Made by a program: the position numbers and the translations under genes. The notes beneath the pieces were generated by a model. It saw only the letters and a program-made list of their open reading frames with translations, was not told where the DNA came from and made no database searches. Positions 6,904 to 9,727 of a stretch of DNA of 9,727 nt are shown in pieces. Numbering within the stretch: position 1 is the first letter of the stretch; each line of letters starts with the position of its first letter. This stretch comes from FEN-1219 sp964457725 (GTDB lineage: Bacteria > Pseudomonadota > Gammaproteobacteria > Steroidobacterales > Rariloculaceae), in assembly GCA_964457725.1 (NCBI GenBank), contig CAYWGQ010000146.1, forward strand, positions 1 through 9,727. Reading direction: 5' to 3'.

Positions 6904-6932
6904 AGGTGCGCCGCGGCGTGGGGGACGGCACG

Positions 6933-7796
6933 ATGCACGCGTTCGTCGATTGGGTTCTCGCTAGGCGTCACCGCTCGCTGGTGTTGACCGTGCTGCTCGC
7001 GCCGGTTGCGCCGGCCGCCGCGGCGCTGGTCACGGTCGAGAGCGTGCTTCGCGGACCGGCGCAGGGCGCGCTGAACGCAGCCGCCGCGCTCGCCGCGGCC
7101 GCGATCATCGAGCAGCTGGCCGAAGGGCAGCCCGGTGCGCTGACGCGGCTCACGCTCGTGTCGTTCGTGTTCGCGATAGCAGCGGGTGCGCTCCTGAAGC
7201 AGCTGCGCTCGCTCACGCTCGTGTTCCAGGCGCTGGTGCTGATCTGCTTCGTCGGCGCGGCGCTGTTGAGCTTCGGCGACGCGCTCGGCGGCTGGCTCTT
7301 CGGTCCGGTGCTCGAGCAGCTCGACGAGCTGCTGCTCGAGCGCGGCGCCACGCAGGTGGAGCTCGACACGGTGCGCTCGCAGGGGCCGTCGATGCTGCTC
7401 GCCGTGCTGCTCGCGCAGATCGTCGGCGCGCTGCTGATCGCCTACTGGTGGATCAGCGCGGCCGCGAAGGAGCGTCGCTTCGGCGCGGAGTTCCGGCGGC
7501 TGTCGCTCGGGCGGGTGCTCGGTCTCGTCGGCAGTGCCGTCGTCACGTTCGGTCTGGTGTTCGAGGCGGCGGTCATTCAGAATCTGAGCTCCTTGGCGCT
7601 GATCGGCTTCCTGTTTCAGGGGTTTGCCGTGCTGCATGCCTGGGCGCACGCGAAGCGCTGGCATGTCGCCGTCGTCGCGCCGGTCTACGTGCTGCTGGTG
7701 ACGCCGCTGATGGTCGTGGTGGTGCTCGGGCTGAGCGCCGTGGGATTGATCGACAACTGGTTCAACTTGCGCGCGCCGCTCGACGCGCAGTCGTGA
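6933..7796 (+). CDS. DUF2232/YybS-like multi-span membrane protein, function unknown
   Basis: This is a 287-residue, very hydrophobic integral membrane protein with about eight predicted spans (roughly 15-36, 45-61, 71-88, 93-113, 152-173, 195-214, 217-238 and 243-268). A hydrophilic, acidic loop lies between spans 4 and 5 (EQLDELLLERGATQVELDTVRSQ in part). The C-terminus has the pattern GLIDNWFNLR, which I associate with the membrane protein encoded between rpsR and rplI in Pseudomonas and relatives (DUF2232 family). That assignment rests on position, topology and this motif. The ATG at 6933 is chosen because the protein then starts MHAFVDWVLARRHRS just before span 1; an in-frame GTG at 6906 is possible. 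Only a weak purine run (GGGGGA, near 6920-6925) precedes it. The stop is 13 bp before rplI. No function is established from sequence. Confidence 0.85.
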   Translation: MHAFVDWVLARRHRSLVLTVLLAPVAPAAAALVTVESVLRGPAQGALNAAAALAAAAIIEQLAEGQPGALTRLTLVSFVFAIAAGALLKQLRSLTLVFQALVLICFVGAALLSFGDALGGWLFGPVLEQLDELLLERGATQVELDTVRSQGPSMLLAVLLAQIVGALLIAYWWISAAAKERRFGAEFRRLSLGRVLGLVGSAVVTFGLVFEAAVIQNLSSLALIGFLFQGFAVLHAWAHAKRWHVAVVAPVYVLLVTPLMVVVVLGLSAVGLIDNWFNLRAPLDAQS

Positions 7797-7809
7797 CGAG
7801 AGAACGAAG

Positions 7810-8304
7810 ATGGAAGTCATTCTGCTGGAAAAAGTCGAAAACCTGGGAAGCATCGGCGACCGCGTGCGCGTGAAATCCGGTTACGCCCGCAACTACCTGC
7901 TGCCGAAGGGCAAGGCGACCGTTGCGACGCCGGACAACATCGCGAAGTTCGAGGCGCGCCGCGCGGAGCTCGAGGCGAAGGCCGCCGCGGAGCTTCAGGC
8001 CGCGAAGGAGCGGGCCGACAAGCTCGAGGGCAAGGTGGTCCGAATTCGCGCGCTCTCCGGGAGCGAAGGGAAGCTGTTCGGCTCGATCGGCACGGTCGAC
8101 ATCGCGAACGCGATCGGGCAGCTCGGCGTCGAGGTCGAGCGGAGCGAGGTGCGGCTGCCGAACGGCCCGCTGCGCGTCGTCGGCGAGCACGAGGTCGAGC
8201 TCCATCTGCACAGCGATCTGAACGTGTCGCTGACCGTGGTCGTCGAGGGCGACGGCGCCGGAGCCCGCGAGAGCGACGACGACGAGGAGCGGTCCCGGGA
8301 TTGA
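7810..8304 (+). CDS. rplI: 50S ribosomal protein bL9
   Basis: bL9 binds domain V of 23S rRNA near the L1 stalk and reaches out from the 50S surface, where it helps maintain reading frame. The N-terminal RNA-binding domain is unmistakable: MEVILLEKVENLGSIGDRV followed by VKSGYARNYLLPKGKA (about residues 1-40). A long charged helix follows (about 41-75). The C-terminal domain (about 76-148) contains GKLFGSIGTVDIANAI and VRLPNGPLRVVGEHEVELHLH. At 164 residues it is about 15 longer than the usual 148-149, owing to an acidic tail (SDDDEERSRD). GAGAG at 7798-7802 serves as a modest Shine-Dalgarno site. It is the last ribosomal gene of the operon, 51 bp before dnaB. Confidence 0.98.
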   Translation: MEVILLEKVENLGSIGDRVRVKSGYARNYLLPKGKATVATPDNIAKFEARRAELEAKAAAELQAAKERADKLEGKVVRIRALSGSEGKLFGSIGTVDIANAIGQLGVEVERSEVRLPNGPLRVVGEHEVELHLHSDLNVSLTVVVEGDGAGARESDDDEERSRD

Positions 8305-8337
8305 CCTGGGTGGCCCGGTGCACTTTGAGACGGGGGA

Positions 8338-8352
8338 CGGGCGAGTCGCCCG
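8338..8352 (+). repeat. Hairpin immediately upstream of the dnaB start codon
   Basis: CGGGCG (8338-8343) and CGCCCG (8347-8352) form a perfect six-base stem with loop AGT, ending three bases before the ATG at 8356. The only good Shine-Dalgarno-like run, GGGGGA (8332-8337), lies just outside its 5' side. If the stem forms, it brings this run to about three bases from the ATG, or else occludes initiation. There is no T-tract, so it is not a terminator. Confidence 0.4.
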
Positions 8353-8355
8353 ACG

Positions 8356-9727
8356 ATGGCGGATTTGGCCGGCAGTGAGCTCCCGCGACGCGTCCACGAG
8401 CGGCTGCGCCTGCCGCCGCACTCGGTCGAGGCCGAGCAGTCGCTGCTCGGCGGCCTCATGCTCGATCAGCGGGCGTGGGACCAGATCGCGGACGTCGTCG
8501 GCGCGGAGGATTTCTACCGCGCGGATCACCGCCTGATCTTCGCCGCGGTCGCGGAGCTCGTCGACCGCAACCAGCCGCCGGACGCCGTCACCGTCAGCGA
8601 GCAGCTCGCCCGTCAGGGGCAGCTCGAGGCCGCCGGCGGCCTCGCTTATCTCGCGCAGCTCGTCGAGGACACGCCGAGCGCCGCGAACATCCGCGCGTAC
8701 GCCCGCATCGTGCGTGAGCGCGCGATGCTCCGGCAGCTGATCCAGGTCGGCGGCGACATTGCCGCGATCGCCCACGACACCGAGGGGCGCCCGGTCGAGG
8801 AGCTGGTGGACCTCGCCGAGCAGAAGGTGTTCGAGATCGCCGAGGGCAAGGGGCGCGAGGCGGGGCTCGTCCCGTTGAAGCAGATCCTCCCGCAGACGAT
8901 CGACCGCCTCGACGTGCTGAGTCACACCGAAGGCGAGATCACGGGCATCTCGACCGGCTTCGCGGACATGGACCGCATGACGGCCGGGCTCCAGAAGGGA
9001 GACTTGATCGTGATCGCCGGGCGGCCGTCGATGGGCAAGACCACCTTCGCCGTGAACATCGCCGAGAACGCGGCGATCGGCCACCAGGTGCCGACCGCGA
9101 TCTTCAGCATGGAGATGTCCGCGGAGCAGCTCTCGTTCCGCATGATCGGCTCGATCGGCCGCGTGAGCCAATCGCGGCTGCGCACGGGCAAGCTCACGGA
9201 CGAGGACTGGTCGCGCATCGATTCCGCGGTATCGATGATGTCGACCGCACCGATCTTCATCGACGACAGCCCGGGCCTCACGCCGACCGAGGTCCGCGCA
9301 CGGGCCAGGCGCTTGAAGCGCGAGCACGGCCTCGGCTTGATCGTCGTCGACTATCTGCAGCTGATGCAGGTGGCGGGCACGACCGAGAATCGGGCCACCG
9401 AGATCTCGGAGATCTCCCGCTCGCTGAAGGCGCTCGCGAAGGAGCTCGCGGTGCCGGTGATCGCGTTGTCGCAGCTGAACCGCAGCGTCGAGCAGCGGAC
9501 CGACAAGCGGCCGGTGATGTCGGATCTGCGCGAATCGGGCGCGATCGAGCAGGACGCCGACCTGATCATCTTCATCTACCGCGAAGAGGTCTACGAGCCC
9601 GATACGCCGCGCAAGGGCATCGCGGACATCATCATCGCCAAGCAGCGCAACGGGCCCGTCGGCGAGTTCCACCTGACGTTCCTCGGCGAGTTCACGAAGT
9701 TCGAGAACCTCGTCGCCGAGGCGTACG
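8356..9727 (+). CDS. dnaB: Replicative DNA helicase DnaB, 3' partial
   Basis: DnaB is the hexameric 5'-3' helicase that unwinds DNA at the replication fork and recruits primase. The window holds 457 codons, and the family is about 460-470 residues, so only a few C-terminal residues are missing. The N-terminal domain (about 20-120) starts with LPPHSVEAEQSLLGGLMLD. A linker helix follows (about 150-190). The RecA-like ATPase has Walker A GRPSMGKTT (Lys228), MEMSAEQLSFRM, Walker B LIVVDYLQLM (Asp332), SQLNRSVEQR, DLRESGAIEQDAD and AKQRNGPVG. No intein interrupts these motifs, although the Walker region is a common intein site in this family. The ATG at 8356 gives the conventional N-terminus; rplI ends 51 bp upstream. 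Placement after rplI is the usual gammaproteobacterial order. Confidence 0.97.
   Translation, partial: MADLAGSELPRRVHERLRLPPHSVEAEQSLLGGLMLDQRAWDQIADVVGAEDFYRADHRLIFAAVAELVDRNQPPDAVTVSEQLARQGQLEAAGGLAYLAQLVEDTPSAANIRAYARIVRERAMLRQLIQVGGDIAAIAHDTEGRPVEELVDLAEQKVFEIAEGKGREAGLVPLKQILPQTIDRLDVLSHTEGEITGISTGFADMDRMTAGLQKGDLIVIAGRPSMGKTTFAVNIAENAAIGHQVPTAIFSMEMSAEQLSFRMIGSIGRVSQSRLRTGKLTDEDWSRIDSAVSMMSTAPIFIDDSPGLTPTEVRARARRLKREHGLGLIVVDYLQLMQVAGTTENRATEISEISRSLKALAKELAVPVIALSQLNRSVEQRTDKRPVMSDLRESGAIEQDADLIIFIYREEVYEPDTPRKGIADIIIAKQRNGPVGEFHLTFLGEFTKFENLVAEAY

Noticed and set aside
7746..7751. TTGATC as a -35 element for an rplI promoter
   Set aside because: The expected -10 position is GC-only sequence, and the gene spacing fits operon read-through.
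8325..8330. TTGAGA as a -35 element for a dnaB promoter
   Set aside because: The sequence 17 bases downstream (GCCCGA) has no -10 character.
7762..9672. A 636-codon open frame on the minus strand opposite rplI and dnaB
   Set aside because: It spans two clearly coding plus-strand genes and their intergenic gap, and has the same Arg/Asp/Leu-rich shadow composition.

Overview
This is a GC-rich window (about 70% G+C by eye) with dense, mostly co-directional genes and strong G/C preference at third codon positions. The gene order tRNA-Leu, rnr, rlmB, rpsF, rpsR, DUF2232-like membrane protein, rplI, dnaB matches what I recall from Pseudomonas and other non-enteric Gammaproteobacteria. There is no priB between rpsF and rpsR, unlike in Escherichia coli. 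The likely source is a high-GC, possibly uncultivated gammaproteobacterium; I cannot name a genus.

Layout. (1) Positions 1-2748 hold the 3' part of a PQQ-dependent (quinoprotein glucose dehydrogenase-like) enzyme. Its stop overlaps the GTG start of a family-4 glycosyltransferase by four bases. (2) Positions 2749-3051 are a small intergenic block. It carries a complete tRNA-Leu(CAG) on the minus strand, its near-consensus promoter, and a hairpin between the convergent glycosyltransferase and tRNA. (3) Positions 3052-6046 hold rnr (RNase R) and rlmB (23S rRNA 2'-O-methyltransferase), 13 bp apart. (4) Positions 6047-6147 form a leader with a candidate promoter and two hairpins, one containing a CACCG motif that may be the S6:S18 autoregulatory site. 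(5) Positions 6148-8304 carry rpsF, rpsR, a multi-span membrane protein and rplI. (6) From 8356 to the window end is dnaB, nearly complete.

The right-hand two thirds is a core information-processing cluster: RNA decay and quality control, rRNA methylation, three ribosomal proteins and the replicative helicase. The left part is accessory metabolism and envelope glycosylation. I found no mobile element, CRISPR array, toxin-antitoxin pair or defence system, and no sign of a new multi-gene system. The points most worth checking are regulatory: the dyad inside the tRNA-Leu promoter, the divergent tRNA orientation beside rnr, the rpsF leader structure, and the uncharacterised membrane protein embedded in the ribosomal-protein operon.
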